DNA of 64,000 nucleotides from Variovorax sp. N23 (GCF_025486315.1 NZ_JAOOPY010000002.1:237501-301500), one strand, 5' to 3'; numbered from the stretch's first letter, positions 10,685 through 19,666 are shown. A program made the numbers and translations. Notes: generated by a model not told the origin, from the letters alone.

Positions 10685-12039
10685 GCTTTCACCGGCCAGT
10701 CGCGCAGCTTGCCCGGGTTGAGCAGGCCCAGCGGATCGAAGTGCTGCTTCACCGCGAGGATTTCCGGCGGCAGTGCGCCACCGGCCTTGCCGTCCTCGAC
10801 GATGAAGGTGTGCGGGTTGTTGATGCGGATGCCGCGGTCGCGGTGGATGCGGATGATCTCGTCGAGCCGCTCCTCGGTCGTGAAGCGCACCAGCTGCAGC
10901 CCGCTGCAGGTCAGCAGGCCATCCATGCCGCGCAGGAACTCGATGTGCATCATCACCTCGCCCGCGAGCAAGGCTTCCATCTCGGTGATCTGCTGGATGT
11001 ACTGGCCGGGCGTGAAGCTGCTCTGCAGGTAGGTCAGCGACTTGTCGATGCGCAGCGCATGCAGCGTCGTGTGGTTCCAGGTGAACTCCATCAGCGTGCG
11101 GTTGCTCTTGGCCACCTCGGCCGCATCGCGGCGGTAGGTCACGGTGCCGCCGTGCGCGGCGACCAGGTCCTTCAATGCGTCTTCCGCCGGCTCGTCGACC
11201 AGCGACAGCACCGCATGGCAGCCCTTCGACAGGTACTCGGCGAGCTGGCCCAGGTGGTCGGGCACCGGGCTGCCGAAGAAGGCGACCTCGCGCTTGTCGA
11301 TGCCCGGCGCGCGCGCCAGCGCATCGGCGAAGGCCAGGGCGGTGTCGAAGCGCTCGAAGGTGACCAGCGTTTCCAGCCACGGCCGTGCCGGCGCCATCGC
11401 CACCTCGACCTCCAGCACCAGGCCGTTGGTGCCCCACAGATGGTGCATGCGCAGCGCTTCGGCACCGCGCAGCTCGACGATCTGGGGTTCGGGTTCGATC
11501 GTCATTGCACGGATGCCCAGCACATTGCCCGGCGCGCCCAGCGGCCCGTAGTTGATCGAGCCGACTCCGCCGAAGCCGCCGCCAAACAGCCCGCCGAGCG
11601 TGGCGCTGCGGAAAGTCGACGGGATGCAGCGGAACTCGTGGCCGGTGGGCCGCGTCGCCTTCTCGATGTCGACCAGCCGGATGCCGGCCTGCGCACGCGC
11701 CGTGCCGCCGCGCACCCAGCACATCGCGTTGTAGCTGGTCATGTCGAGCACCACACCACCGGCGAGCGGCGTGGTCTGGCCGTAGTTGCCGGTGCCGCTG
11801 CCGCGGATGGTGATCGGCAGCTTGCGGCGCGCGCAGGCGCCGACCAGGCGGCGGATCTCGTCCTCGGTGCGCGGCCGCACCACGGTGTCGGCGCGCTTGT
11901 CTTCCAGCTGGCGCTTGAGCACGGGGCTGAACCAGGCGAAGTCCTGCGACAGGCGGGCGACACGGCCCGGGTCGTTGATCCAGTCGAGGTCGGGGAGTTC
12001 GAGCTGCAGTTGCTCGATGGCGGAGACGGGAGCGTTCAT
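10681..12039 (-). CDS. FAD-linked oxidase (GlcD-like, FAD_binding_4)
   Basis: A 452-aa cytoplasmic oxidoreductase. The PCMH-type FAD domain spans about residues 50-220: IRGSGTGNYGQTTPLAGGVVLD is the FAD-binding loop and TLGGLFGGGFGGVGSINYG the second glycine-rich part. The C-terminal region ends in QHFDPLGLLNPGKL, the hallmark of GlcD-like flavin oxidases. Such enzymes oxidise hydroxy acids, alcohols or amines. It sits between the ABC permease and RidA, overlapping RidA by 4 bases. The substrate is not predictable from sequence alone. Confidence 0.85.
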   Translation of the reverse strand: MNAPVSAIEQLQLELPDLDWINDPGRVARLSQDFAWFSPVLKRQLEDKRADTVVRPRTEDEIRRLVGACARRKLPITIRGSGTGNYGQTTPLAGGVVLDMTSYNAMCWVRGGTARAQAGIRLVDIEKATRPTGHEFRCIPSTFRSATLGGLFGGGFGGVGSINYGPLGAPGNVLGIRAMTIEPEPQIVELRGAEALRMHHLWGTNGLVLEVEVAMAPARPWLETLVTFERFDTALAFADALARAPGIDKREVAFFGSPVPDHLGQLAEYLSKGCHAVLSLVDEPAEDALKDLVAAHGGTVTYRRDAAEVAKSNRTLMEFTWNHTTLHALRIDKSLTYLQSSFTPGQYIQQITEMEALLAGEVMMHIEFLRGMDGLLTCSGLQLVRFTTEERLDEIIRIHRDRGIRINNPHTFIVEDGKAGGALPPEILAVKQHFDPLGLLNPGKLRDWPVKA

Positions 12040-12052
12040 GGCAGGGGTCGTG

Positions 12053-12886
12053 TCAGTCTTGGGAAATTTCGCTCGCGTGCCAGGAGCCCAGCGCCAGCTT
12101 GGAGAGCCAGGCCATCAGCACGAACAGGCCCACGCCGGTGAGCGAGATGAGCAGCAGGGCCGCGAACATGCGCGGGATGTTGAGTTGGAAGCCCGCCTGC
12201 AGGATCTGGTAGGCCAGGCCCGCACCCGAGCCGCCAGTGCCGGCGACGAATTCCGCGACCACGGCACCGATGAGCGCAAGGCCGCTCGAGATACGCAGCC
12301 CGCCGAAGAAATACGGCAGCGCGCTCGGGATGCGCAGGCGCACCAGCTGCTGCCAGCGGCTTGCGCGGTTGAGCTTGAAGTAGCTCTGCAGGTCGGGGTC
12401 GATGCTGCGCAGGCCCAGCGTGGTGTTGGCGATGATCGGGAACAGCGCCACCAGCGCGGCGCACACCGTCATCGCCGCCACCGGGTTCTTCACCCAGATG
12501 ATGATCAGCGGCGCGACCGCCACGATGGGCGTCACCTGCAGCAGCACCGCGTACGGGAACAGGGCCGTCTCGATGCGCTTGCTCTGCACGAACAGGAAGG
12601 AGATCAGCACGCCCGCGACCGTCGCCAGCACGAAGGACAGCACCGTGATCTTCAGCGTGACCAGCAGCGCGTTGCCGAGCGGCACCCAGTCCTTGATCAG
12701 CGTCTCCATCATGAGGTAGGGCGAGGGCACGAGGTACGGCGGCAGTTCCATGCCGGTGACCAGGCCCTGCCAGATCGCGACCAGCACGACGCCGACCATC
12801 ACGGGATAGAACACGCGCTGCACACGCGGCTGCTGGAGAAAGGGCACGCGCGCGGCCGGCCGCGAACGGGATGCAACGGCGCTCAT
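12053..12886 (-). CDS. ABC transporter permease (NitT/TauT type)
   Basis: A 277-aa inner-membrane permease of the SsuC/TauC/ThiX class with about six membrane segments. The EAA-type coupling loop is in the stretch RSIDPDLQSYFKLNRASR followed by IPSALPYFFGGLRIS. The ATG overlaps the stop of the ATPase gene (ATGA). Together with the ATPase and binding protein it makes a complete importer. The 3' end is 13 bases from the FAD oxidase start. Confidence 0.92.
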   Translation of the reverse strand: MSAVASRSRPAARVPFLQQPRVQRVFYPVMVGVVLVAIWQGLVTGMELPPYLVPSPYLMMETLIKDWVPLGNALLVTLKITVLSFVLATVAGVLISFLFVQSKRIETALFPYAVLLQVTPIVAVAPLIIIWVKNPVAAMTVCAALVALFPIIANTTLGLRSIDPDLQSYFKLNRASRWQQLVRLRIPSALPYFFGGLRISSGLALIGAVVAEFVAGTGGSGAGLAYQILQAGFQLNIPRMFAALLLISLTGVGLFVLMAWLSKLALGSWHASEISQD

Positions 12887-13719
12887 CGGCTCGTCTCCTC
12901 GTGGGCGCCGCTCGCGCGCAGCAGGCTGTCCTGCAACTGCTTGGCGTAGCGGCTGAATTGCGGCGACACCATGAAGTCGGGTGTGCGCGGGTAGGGCTCG
13001 TCGATGGTGAACTGTTCCACCACGCGGCCGGGCCGCGCGGCCATCATGATTACGCGGCTCGACAGAAACACCGCCTCGTGGATCGAGTGCGTCACGAAGA
13101 TCACCGTGAGCTTCTTCTTGCGCCACAGGTCGAGCAGGTCGGCGTCGAGCTTGTGGCGCGTGATCTCGTCGAGCGCGCCGAAGGGCTCGTCCATCAGCAG
13201 CAGGTCGGGTTGCGTGACGAGGCCGCGCGCGATCGACACGCGCATCTGCATGCCGCCCGACAGCGCGCGCGGCAGGGCGTCGGCGAACTTGTCGAGCCCG
13301 ACGAGTTCGAGCGCCTCGGTCACGCGCGCATCGGCCTCCTTGCGCGGCACGCCGGCCAGGTCCAGCGGCAGGCGCACGTTGGTCTGCACGCTGGCCCACG
13401 GCATCAGCGTGGGCGACTGGAACACGAAGGCCATCTTGTGGGCACAGGTGTGCAACTCCGCCACCGGCCGGCGCCACAGCAGCAGCCGGCCGTCGGTGGG
13501 CTCCAGCATGCCGGCCACCATCTTGAGCAACGTGCTCTTGCCGCAGCCCGAGGGGCCGAGCAAGGTGATGAACTCGCCCTCGGCGATCTTCAGGTCCACC
13601 GGCAGCAGGGCCTGCGTGCCGTTCGGGTAGGTCTTCTCGGCGGACAGGATCTCCACCGCCGGCGTGGCGTGAGCCCACGCGGTCGGCGGTGCGAGGGTGT
13701 CGGGTTCGACGCGGTTCAT
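12883..13719 (-). CDS. ABC transporter ATP-binding protein (NitT/TauT type)
   Basis: A 278-aa ATPase. Walker A is GPSGCGKST at 55-63, signature LSGGM at 153-157, Walker B LLLMDEP at 173-179 and the switch histidine lies in VTHSIHEA. The first 20 residues are a non-conserved leader. It overlaps the permease by 4 bases. The class imports nitrate, taurine, alkanesulfonates or thiamine pyrimidines; the specificity here is set by the binding protein. Confidence 0.94.
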   Translation of the reverse strand: MNRVEPDTLAPPTAWAHATPAVEILSAEKTYPNGTQALLPVDLKIAEGEFITLLGPSGCGKSTLLKMVAGMLEPTDGRLLLWRRPVAELHTCAHKMAFVFQSPTLMPWASVQTNVRLPLDLAGVPRKEADARVTEALELVGLDKFADALPRALSGGMQMRVSIARGLVTQPDLLLMDEPFGALDEITRHKLDADLLDLWRKKKLTVIFVTHSIHEAVFLSSRVIMMAARPGRVVEQFTIDEPYPRTPDFMVSPQFSRYAKQLQDSLLRASGAHEETSR

Positions 13720-13791
13720 TCAAGAGCCTTTCGAGGGGGCCGTGCCGTGTGCGGCCGGCCCCTGGGTTTCAGGGCGTGGGGCGCAGCGGGG

Positions 13792-14787
13792 TCAGGGCAG
13801 GACCTTGGCGTCCTTGATGAACTCGGTCGTGTAGGTCTTGGCCAGGTCGACCTTGGCCGGGTCGAGCAGCTTGGCCGACACCAGGAAGTCGTAGCTCGCC
13901 TTCGAGCGCGCGTCGGTGATGACGCCGATGCCCAGCTTGGCCGCGTCGCCGCCGGTGATCATTCCCATCTCCTTGAGCTTGGCGACGCTGTAGGCCAGCT
14001 GGTCGTCGGTCATGTTGGGGTTGTCCTTCTTGATCAGCGCGTTGGCCGGCGCCGGGTTCGCGAGGTAGCTCTTCCAGCCTTCGGCCGAGGCCTTGACGAA
14101 GGCGGCGACCTGCTTGCTGCGGTCCTTCACGGTCTTGTCCATGCACGACACGGTGGTGGCGTAGGCGGGGAAGCCGTGGTCGCTGAACATCAGCACGTTG
14201 GCCTTCACGCCGGCCTTCTGGATGGCATAGGGCTCCGAGGTCAGGTAGCCCTGCTGCGCGGCGTTCTTGTCGGCCACGAAGGGCTGGATGTTGAAGGTGT
14301 AGGGGCGGGTCTGCTCGTCGGTGAAGCCGAACTTGGCCTTCAGCCAGGGCCAGTAGCCGCGCTGCGCCTGCGCGCCGATCAGCAGGGTCTTGCCCTTGAG
14401 GTCCTCGAACTTCTTGACGTCCTCGTGCGCGATCAGCACCTGCGGGTCCTTCTGGAAGAAGGCCGCCACGTTGACCACCGGCACGCCGCCTTCGCGCACC
14501 TGCATCATCTGGATGTCGCTCGAGCCCATGATGCAGTCGGCCTGGCCGGCCGCCATCATCTGCGTGATGTTGACCTGCGGGCCGCCCATCTTGATGGTCA
14601 CGTCCAGCCCATGCTTCTTGTAGATGCCTTCGGCCACGGCCTGGTAGAAGCCGCCGTGTTCGGCCTGCGCGTACCAGTTGGTCATGTAGGTGAACTTGTC
14701 CTGCGCCTGGGCAGGTGCCGCGGCGGCGAAGGCCAGCGCGGCGGCGCCGGCGAGGGAGGCGAGACGGAAGACGGAAGGCTGGCGCAT
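13792..14787 (-). CDS. ABC transporter substrate-binding protein (NMT1/THI5-like)
   Basis: A 331-aa periplasmic binding protein with a Sec signal (residues 1-28, cleavage after AQA). The start of the mature chain (TNWYAQAEHGGFYQAVAEGIYKK) is the NMT1/THI5 pattern shared with thiamine-pyrimidine, taurine and riboflavin-precursor binders. The GGPQVN and SSDIQMM loops line the usual ligand cleft. The ATG at 14787 has GAGAGG upstream. The ligand is unknown; the enzymes around it suggest a nitrogen-containing compound. Confidence 0.9.
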   Translation of the reverse strand: MRQPSVFRLASLAGAAALAFAAAAPAQAQDKFTYMTNWYAQAEHGGFYQAVAEGIYKKHGLDVTIKMGGPQVNITQMMAAGQADCIMGSSDIQMMQVREGGVPVVNVAAFFQKDPQVLIAHEDVKKFEDLKGKTLLIGAQAQRGYWPWLKAKFGFTDEQTRPYTFNIQPFVADKNAAQQGYLTSEPYAIQKAGVKANVLMFSDHGFPAYATTVSCMDKTVKDRSKQVAAFVKASAEGWKSYLANPAPANALIKKDNPNMTDDQLAYSVAKLKEMGMITGGDAAKLGIGVITDARSKASYDFLVSAKLLDPAKVDLAKTYTTEFIKDAKVLP

Positions 14788-14860
14788 GGAGTGGACCTCT
14801 CGAAGTGCGGGGTGAAGGAAATGCAAGGGAAAGACGAAGGAGCAATGCAAGGAGCGCGCC

Positions 14861-15733
14861 TCAGGCGGGCTGGCGCAGCCCCTCGGCGGTCTGGATGAAG
14901 CCGGTCTCGTGGCCGCGGCCCCAGGTGGGTTCGTCGCGCACGATCCAGCGCAGCGCGTACAGCTCGGTCAGCGCCTGCACCCAGCTGTCGGACAGCGTGT
15001 CGAGGATCTCCAGCCCTTGTTCGCGCGTGGCGCTGGTCGGGTCGCCGATCACGCCGCTCGGGCCGAAGTCGCGCGCCGTCCAGGCGCAGGCCGGGCGGCC
15101 GTCGGGCGACAGCAGCTTGATGGGGAAGGGCGGCGGGAAGTTGGCCGCGGCACGTTCCATGTGCACCGTGTCGGGGGCCAGCGCCAGCATCAGTGCCGTC
15201 TCCGAATGGCCGGCGTGCATGGCGAGCTTCTTCTCCTGCTCGCTCACCTGCTGGCTGGCGGCGCTGGGCAGGCGCGACACGCCGTGCGGCACCACCACGA
15301 AGTCGCCATGGCGCAGGCGCAGTTCGCGCGCGGCCATCTCCAGCACCTGCGGCTGGCCGCCGTGGCCGTTGGCGAACAGCAGCTTGCGAAAGCCCGAGCG
15401 GTAGACCGACTCGCCGATCTCGATGATGGTCGACAGGAGCGTGGTGCCGGTCAGCGTCATGGTGCCGGGGAAGTGCAGGTGCTCCTCCGACTTGCCGTAG
15501 GTGATGGTCGGCAGCGCGAAGGCGCGCACCTCGGCGGGGAGTTTCTCGAGCGCCTTGCCCATGACGCCGGAACTGATCACGCTGTCGACCGAGCAGGGCA
15601 GGTGCGGGCCGTGCTGCTCGATGGCGCCGCAGGGCAGCACGATGACGGTGTTCTCGCGGTCGGGCAGCGCGTCGATCTCGGTCCAGCTCAGGTAGGGCAG
15701 GAAGCGGTGGGGCGGGATGTAGCCGTGGAGCAT
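14861..15733 (-). CDS. Creatininase-family amide hydrolase
   Basis: A 290-aa hydrolase. Metal-ligand motifs of the creatininase fold are all seen: Glu39 and His41 in IEQHGPHLP, Asp50, NGHGG at 122-126 (His124) and HAGHSETA at 173-180 with Glu178. Family members cut cyclic or open amides (creatinine, FAPy, 3-dehydro-scyllo-inosose). It lies between the importer and the amidohydrolase, so it may act on a product of the latter. No signal peptide, so it is cytoplasmic. The exact substrate is unknown. Confidence 0.87.
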   Translation of the reverse strand: MLHGYIPPHRFLPYLSWTEIDALPDRENTVIVLPCGAIEQHGPHLPCSVDSVISSGVMGKALEKLPAEVRAFALPTITYGKSEEHLHFPGTMTLTGTTLLSTIIEIGESVYRSGFRKLLFANGHGGQPQVLEMAARELRLRHGDFVVVPHGVSRLPSAASQQVSEQEKKLAMHAGHSETALMLALAPDTVHMERAAANFPPPFPIKLLSPDGRPACAWTARDFGPSGVIGDPTSATREQGLEILDTLSDSWVQALTELYALRWIVRDEPTWGRGHETGFIQTAEGLRQPA

Positions 15734-15770
15734 GGGTGTCCTTGTCGTTCGTGTCGTGTCAATCGTCCCG

Positions 15771-17054
15771 TTATCGGGGAAGGAAGGGCGTCGCGTCGCC
15801 CTGTGTCACGCCGCCCTCGCGCAGCACCACGCGCTTGGCGCTGCGCGAGGGCCAGCCGTGGCGGTCGGCATCGGTGAAGAGCACCAGGTCGGCCGGCGCA
15901 CCGACCAGCGTCGGCCGCGCCGCGGCGGACGCGCGCTGCAGCCAGTCGCTGCGGCACAGCGCCTCCGACCAGGTGTCGAAGGGCTCGTCGAGCTGTGCGA
16001 CGAGCGCGGCCGTGCCCATGGCCTCGACCGGATCGAAGCTGCCGAGCCGGCAGAAGGGGTCCTGCACGTTGTCGCTCGCGAACAGCAGCGGGATGCCGCG
16101 TTCGCGCGCTTCCTTCACCAGCGTGATGCCGCGCTGGCGCGGCGTGCGGCCGGTGACGGCGTCCTGCAGCAGCAGGTTGGTGGCGGGCAGCGAGACGATG
16201 GTGATCGGCGCGCGCGCCACCGCGTCGAGCGTGGCCAGCGCCTGCGCCTCGGGCTGCGCCGCCAGCGCGCAGACATGGCCGCAGACCACGCGGCCCTCGT
16301 AGCCGATCTCGCGCAGGAGGCGGGCGGTGGTCTGCAGGCCGACCGATGCGGCGTTGAGCTCCTCGTCGACGTGCAGGTCGATGTCGAGCTCGCAGGCCTG
16401 CGCCGCCAGCAGCAGGTGGCGCAGCGCGGTCTCGCTCCAGTTGGTGGAGTGCACGAAGCCGCCGAGCAATGCATGCGGGCCGGTGGCCTTCACCTGCTTG
16501 GCCAGACGCATCGCCTGGTCGGCGTCCTCGAACAGCGGCAGCTTGATCAGGCTCACCTGTTCGAGGCGCACCCGGCCGGCCCATTCCTGCGCCAGCTCGG
16601 CGATCACGGGCCAGGCCATCGGCGTCGCGTCGGGCTCCCACCAGTCGACGTGCGTGCGCACATGGGTGGTGCCGCATTCCCAGGCCCACTGCAGGCCGCG
16701 CGCGGCGCGCTCGCGCACGTCGGCGGGTGTCCAGTTGACGCGGTCGGCCAGCATCGCGTCGATGGCGCCGAGCAGTCCGGGCTCCACCTGCTGCATGCGC
16801 GGCAGCGTGAAGGCCTTGTCCAGGTGCGTGTGGGCGTCGACGAAGCCGGGCAGGGCGAGCGTGCCGGCGGCGTCCCAGGTTGCAGCCGATGGCGCCGGTG
16901 CCTGCGTTGCCGGCTGCACCGAACGCACGCGGCCCGCTTCGATCGCGAGGCGCGCCAGCACGGGCACGCCGCCCTGCTGCGGCCAGTCCGTCGGTAGCAG
17001 CCAGCGCGGCAGCCGCAGGTTGTCGATCGCGGTCGGCATGGTGGGCGTGTGCAT
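15771..17054 (-). CDS. Cytosine deaminase-like amidohydrolase
   Basis: A 427-aa metal-dependent amidohydrolase. The first metal motif is GFVDAHTHLDKAF (His75, His77). Later come DLHVDEE, CGHVCAL and ASDNVQDPFCRLG; the stretch RQRGITLVKEARERGIP is strikingly like the equivalent part of E. coli CodA. The catalytic aspartate is in ASDNV. It probably deaminates or opens a nitrogen heterocycle, though the substrate could differ from cytosine. I chose ATG 17054; TTG 17069 (overlapping the gene before) and ATG 17039 are alternatives. Confidence 0.85.
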   Translation of the reverse strand: MHTPTMPTAIDNLRLPRWLLPTDWPQQGGVPVLARLAIEAGRVRSVQPATQAPAPSAATWDAAGTLALPGFVDAHTHLDKAFTLPRMQQVEPGLLGAIDAMLADRVNWTPADVRERAARGLQWAWECGTTHVRTHVDWWEPDATPMAWPVIAELAQEWAGRVRLEQVSLIKLPLFEDADQAMRLAKQVKATGPHALLGGFVHSTNWSETALRHLLLAAQACELDIDLHVDEELNAASVGLQTTARLLREIGYEGRVVCGHVCALAAQPEAQALATLDAVARAPITIVSLPATNLLLQDAVTGRTPRQRGITLVKEARERGIPLLFASDNVQDPFCRLGSFDPVEAMGTAALVAQLDEPFDTWSEALCRSDWLQRASAAARPTLVGAPADLVLFTDADRHGWPSRSAKRVVLREGGVTQGDATPFLPR

Positions 17055-17061
17055 CGGGTGA

Positions 17062-17649
17062 TCAGCCAAAACGCGCCATCGCCTGGCCGACGCGCGCCTT
17101 GAAGCGCGTGAGCTGCGGCTCGGTCGCGATGTTCATGTGGTAGTGCGCGTGGTAGTCGACCCGCGCGGCCTGGCCGGTGAGCCGCAACATGTACCGCGTG
17201 ACGATCTTGCGCGGCGGGTCGCCCATGTACCAGGCGACCCAGCGCGGGCGGCCGTAGGTCACGACGGCCGAGATGCGCTTGATGTGCGTGAGCATCGGCT
17301 TCACGTTGGCCGGGTCGCTGATGTCGAAGGCCACGCCGGGCATGAAGAGCCGGTCGAAGAAGCCCTTGAGCATCGCCGGCAGGCCGAAGCACCAGGTTGG
17401 GAAGCAGAAGACGATGGCTTCGGCCCGGTTCAGCCGGTCGATGTAGGGCTGCAGCGGAATGCGGTTGCTCGGCACCTCGTGGTAGCCCAGCCGCTCCTCG
17501 CGGGAAAGCACCGGATTGAAGCCTTCGGCGTACAGGTCGCAGTCGTCCACCTCGTGCCCGGCGGCGCGCAGGTTGGCCAGCACCTCCTGGTGCAGGGCGG
17601 AAGCGAAGCTGGTTTCGACCGGATGGCAATAGACGACGAGCACGCGCAT
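17062..17649 (-). CDS. NAD(P)H-dependent flavodoxin-fold oxidoreductase
   Basis: A 195-aa protein of the NQO1/MdaB-like flavodoxin-2 family. MRVLVVYCHPVETSFASALH is the phosphate-binding start, and FCFPTWCFGLPAMLKGFFDR with the following GVAF are the flavin-binding loops. It would bind FMN or FAD and reduce quinones, nitro- or azo-groups, or supply reduced flavin. It is the first gene of the minus-strand operon and its start lies seven bases from an inverted repeat. Confidence 0.85.
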   Translation of the reverse strand: MRVLVVYCHPVETSFASALHQEVLANLRAAGHEVDDCDLYAEGFNPVLSREERLGYHEVPSNRIPLQPYIDRLNRAEAIVFCFPTWCFGLPAMLKGFFDRLFMPGVAFDISDPANVKPMLTHIKRISAVVTYGRPRWVAWYMGDPPRKIVTRYMLRLTGQAARVDYHAHYHMNIATEPQLTRFKARVGQAMARFG

Positions 17650-17655
17650 GGTGTT

Positions 17656-17682
17656 TGACCGCTTAATCAGAGCAAGTGGTCA
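17656..17682. promoter_or_regulatory. Inverted repeat at the operon head, putative operator
   Basis: TGACCGCTT and AAGTGGTCA (8 of 9 positions pair) are separated by nine bases, directly upstream of the first gene of the 10211-17649 operon. The TGACC/GGTCA half-sites resemble those of TetR- or GntR-type repressors. The regulator is not identified; the TetR gene at 19810-20460 is the nearest candidate. Confidence 0.5.
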
Positions 17683-17775
17683 GATCCATGCAAAGGGCGT
17701 GCCAAGGCGGACGCACCGAATCGGAGCGGACGCCGGGGGGCGGTCGGGGGCGACCGCTTCAGCCGGTCGACGGAT

Positions 17776-18876
17776 TCAGCGGCGGCAGATGCCCAGCACG
17801 ACTTCCTGCTCGGTGCAGGGCTTGGTGCGCACCGGCGCAGCGCCCGGGGGAGGCCGCCCGACCGACGCCACCGCGCGCTGCGACGCGCAGGCACGCAGGC
17901 GCTTCTCCATGGGCGCGAAATAGCGCCAGCCCGGGCCCAGCGGCGGCAACTCGAGCCGCACCTGCTTCCACTTCGGGTGGCCCTGCGCCTGCAACTGGTC
18001 GAAGTTGGCGCACAGCGCGTCGGCGAAGCGCGTGAGGTCGCCGACCGTCGCGCGCAGGCCGTAGTCGTAGGTGACCAGGTAGGCCTGCACGCTCAGCGTC
18101 GGCACGTCGGCGGCCAGCCAGTTGGCGTAGCTGGCCGCGCGGATGGTCGCGGCCTGGTAGGTGCCGCGGGCGCGCCCGCTCTCGACGGCGGCGTCGTCGC
18201 GCCGAAGCAGCTTGATGAAGCGCCGGGCCTCGGGCTTCATCTCGGTGAAAAGCTTCGCGGGCTGCCCGGCCACGATGACCGCCACGTCGATGCTCTTCTC
18301 CACCGTCAGCTGGGCCAGCGCCTCCTCGTTGCTGAGGTACTGCGCGCTGTCGGGCGGCAGCGGCACGTCGAACATGCGCTGGTACAGCGTGCGCGCGGTG
18401 AGGGCCGTGCCGCTGCCGATCGGCCCGACGCCGATCTTCTTGTCGCGGATCTCGTGGATGGCGTTCAGCGGCGAATCGGCCCGCACCACGAAGTAGATCT
18501 CTTCCTCGTACAGCGGCATCACGAGCCGCAGCGGCCGGATGATGTTGCCCGCTTCCGCGTTGCCGGCCTTGGCCTCGTCGAGGTAGGCCTGGTAGACGTC
18601 GGACTGCACCAGCGCGAGCTTCACGCCGGGCTCGTAGCGCATGCGCAGAACGTTCTCGGCCGAGCCTTTCGACTCCAGCACCTCGAGCCCGATGCCGGCC
18701 GGCGGCGCCACCCACTTGGCCAGGTCCCGGCCGATCTGGATGTACGTGCCGGCGCTCGACGCCGTGACGATCTTGTAGTCCGCGGCCGAAGCCCCGACGG
18801 CGCCGATCAGCGCCAGGCCCGGCAGCAACGCCGCCCGTGCGACGCGCCGCAGCAGGGTGCGAGCATCAGGGTGCAT
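17776..18876 (-). CDS. TAXI-family TRAP-type solute-binding protein (orphan)
   Basis: A 366-aa exported protein with a Sec signal (1-31). The mature start YKIVTASSAGTYIQIGRDLA is typical of TAXI binding proteins, as are ENVLRM, LALVQSDV and KKIGVGPIGSGTALTA. No TRAP membrane subunit is encoded nearby. A cysteine-containing C-terminal extension (after about residue 325) goes beyond the usual domain. AAGGAG precedes the ATG. The first bases overlap the gene upstream by 11, implying a joint transcript. Confidence 0.87.
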   Translation of the reverse strand: MHPDARTLLRRVARAALLPGLALIGAVGASAADYKIVTASSAGTYIQIGRDLAKWVAPPAGIGLEVLESKGSAENVLRMRYEPGVKLALVQSDVYQAYLDEAKAGNAEAGNIIRPLRLVMPLYEEEIYFVVRADSPLNAIHEIRDKKIGVGPIGSGTALTARTLYQRMFDVPLPPDSAQYLSNEEALAQLTVEKSIDVAVIVAGQPAKLFTEMKPEARRFIKLLRRDDAAVESGRARGTYQAATIRAASYANWLAADVPTLSVQAYLVTYDYGLRATVGDLTRFADALCANFDQLQAQGHPKWKQVRLELPPLGPGWRYFAPMEKRLRACASQRAVASVGRPPPGAAPVRTKPCTEQEVVLGICRR

Positions 18877-19666
18877 ATCCGCTCCTTGCGGTGTTCGTCG
18901 GCTGGCACAGCGCCAGCGCGACCAGGGCGGCATTGCAGCCGCCCGGCTGCGCCGCGGTGGTGGGTTGCGGGCTGACGGCGCCGACGATCTGCACGGTGTC
19001 GTCGGCACGCGCCGGCTCGGGTTCGGGCCGCGCCGGCGCATGGAAACCGAGCGCCAGCGACGCGCGACGTGCCGCTTCCTGCAGCCGCTCGCGTCGCTGC
19101 GCTTGTGCCTGTTCATGCCGGCCGATGGCCTGCCGCGCCGCGTGCACCCGCGGGTCGTCGGGGTGCGCGGTGGCGACGAGGCCGAGCGCCCGTTCCGCCG
19201 CAGCGAAGTCGCCTCGCGCCACGGCCGCCTGCATCTGCGCCATGCCGGCCTCGATCGCATGCTGCGACGCGCCGTGGCCCTGCCGCCCGAAATAGAAGTA
19301 ATCGAGCGCGAGCCCCATGCCGAACAGGCCGAGGACGAGCGCGATGCTGACCATCAGGCGCCGGGTGGCCTGGGCGTCGGCGGACCAGCCGGACGATGCG
19401 TCGCGGGCCGGCGTGGCGCCGCGCTCCGGGGCCAGGTGCGCAGCCGATGGTGCTGGAAGATGGGTCACCGCCGCCGGGGGCGGCATGGCTGTCTGCAGTG
19501 GCTCGTCCGCATCGTCGAGCGGGAGCACGGTGTCCGGGTCGTCGGCGGCGTTCTGACCGAACTCGTGCAACGACTGCACCAACGCCGCATCGTCACGCGG
19601 CTCGTCCGCCGGGGACGGGCCGGGCATCCATCCGTAAGACAGGATACCGGTGGGTGGGGTGGACAT
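18866..19666 (-). CDS. Single-pass membrane protein of unknown function
   Basis: A 266-aa protein I do not recognise. Residues 1-103 are acidic, Pro/Ala-rich and probably disordered. A membrane helix spans about 104-124 (LMVSIALVLGLFGMGLAL), and the C-terminal part holds an Ala/Glu/Arg-rich helical region resembling a tetratricopeptide-like unit (AAVARGDFAAAERALGLVATA), then a Pro/Glu segment. It overlaps the TAXI gene by 11 bases, so the two proteins may work together. The topology is inferred to place the C-terminus in the periplasm. Confidence 0.7.
   Translation of the reverse strand: MSTPPTGILSYGWMPGPSPADEPRDDAALVQSLHEFGQNAADDPDTVLPLDDADEPLQTAMPPPAAVTHLPAPSAAHLAPERGATPARDASSGWSADAQATRRLMVSIALVLGLFGMGLALDYFYFGRQGHGASQHAIEAGMAQMQAAVARGDFAAAERALGLVATAHPDDPRVHAARQAIGRHEQAQAQRRERLQEAARRASLALGFHAPARPEPEPARADDTVQIVGAVSPQPTTAAQPGGCNAALVALALCQPTNTARSGYAP

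Noticed and set aside
12871..14898. A 675-codon frame on the plus strand
   Set aside because: It is antisense to the ABC ATPase and binding protein genes, which have clear motifs; its protein is repetitive Val/His/Arg/Gly with no domain.
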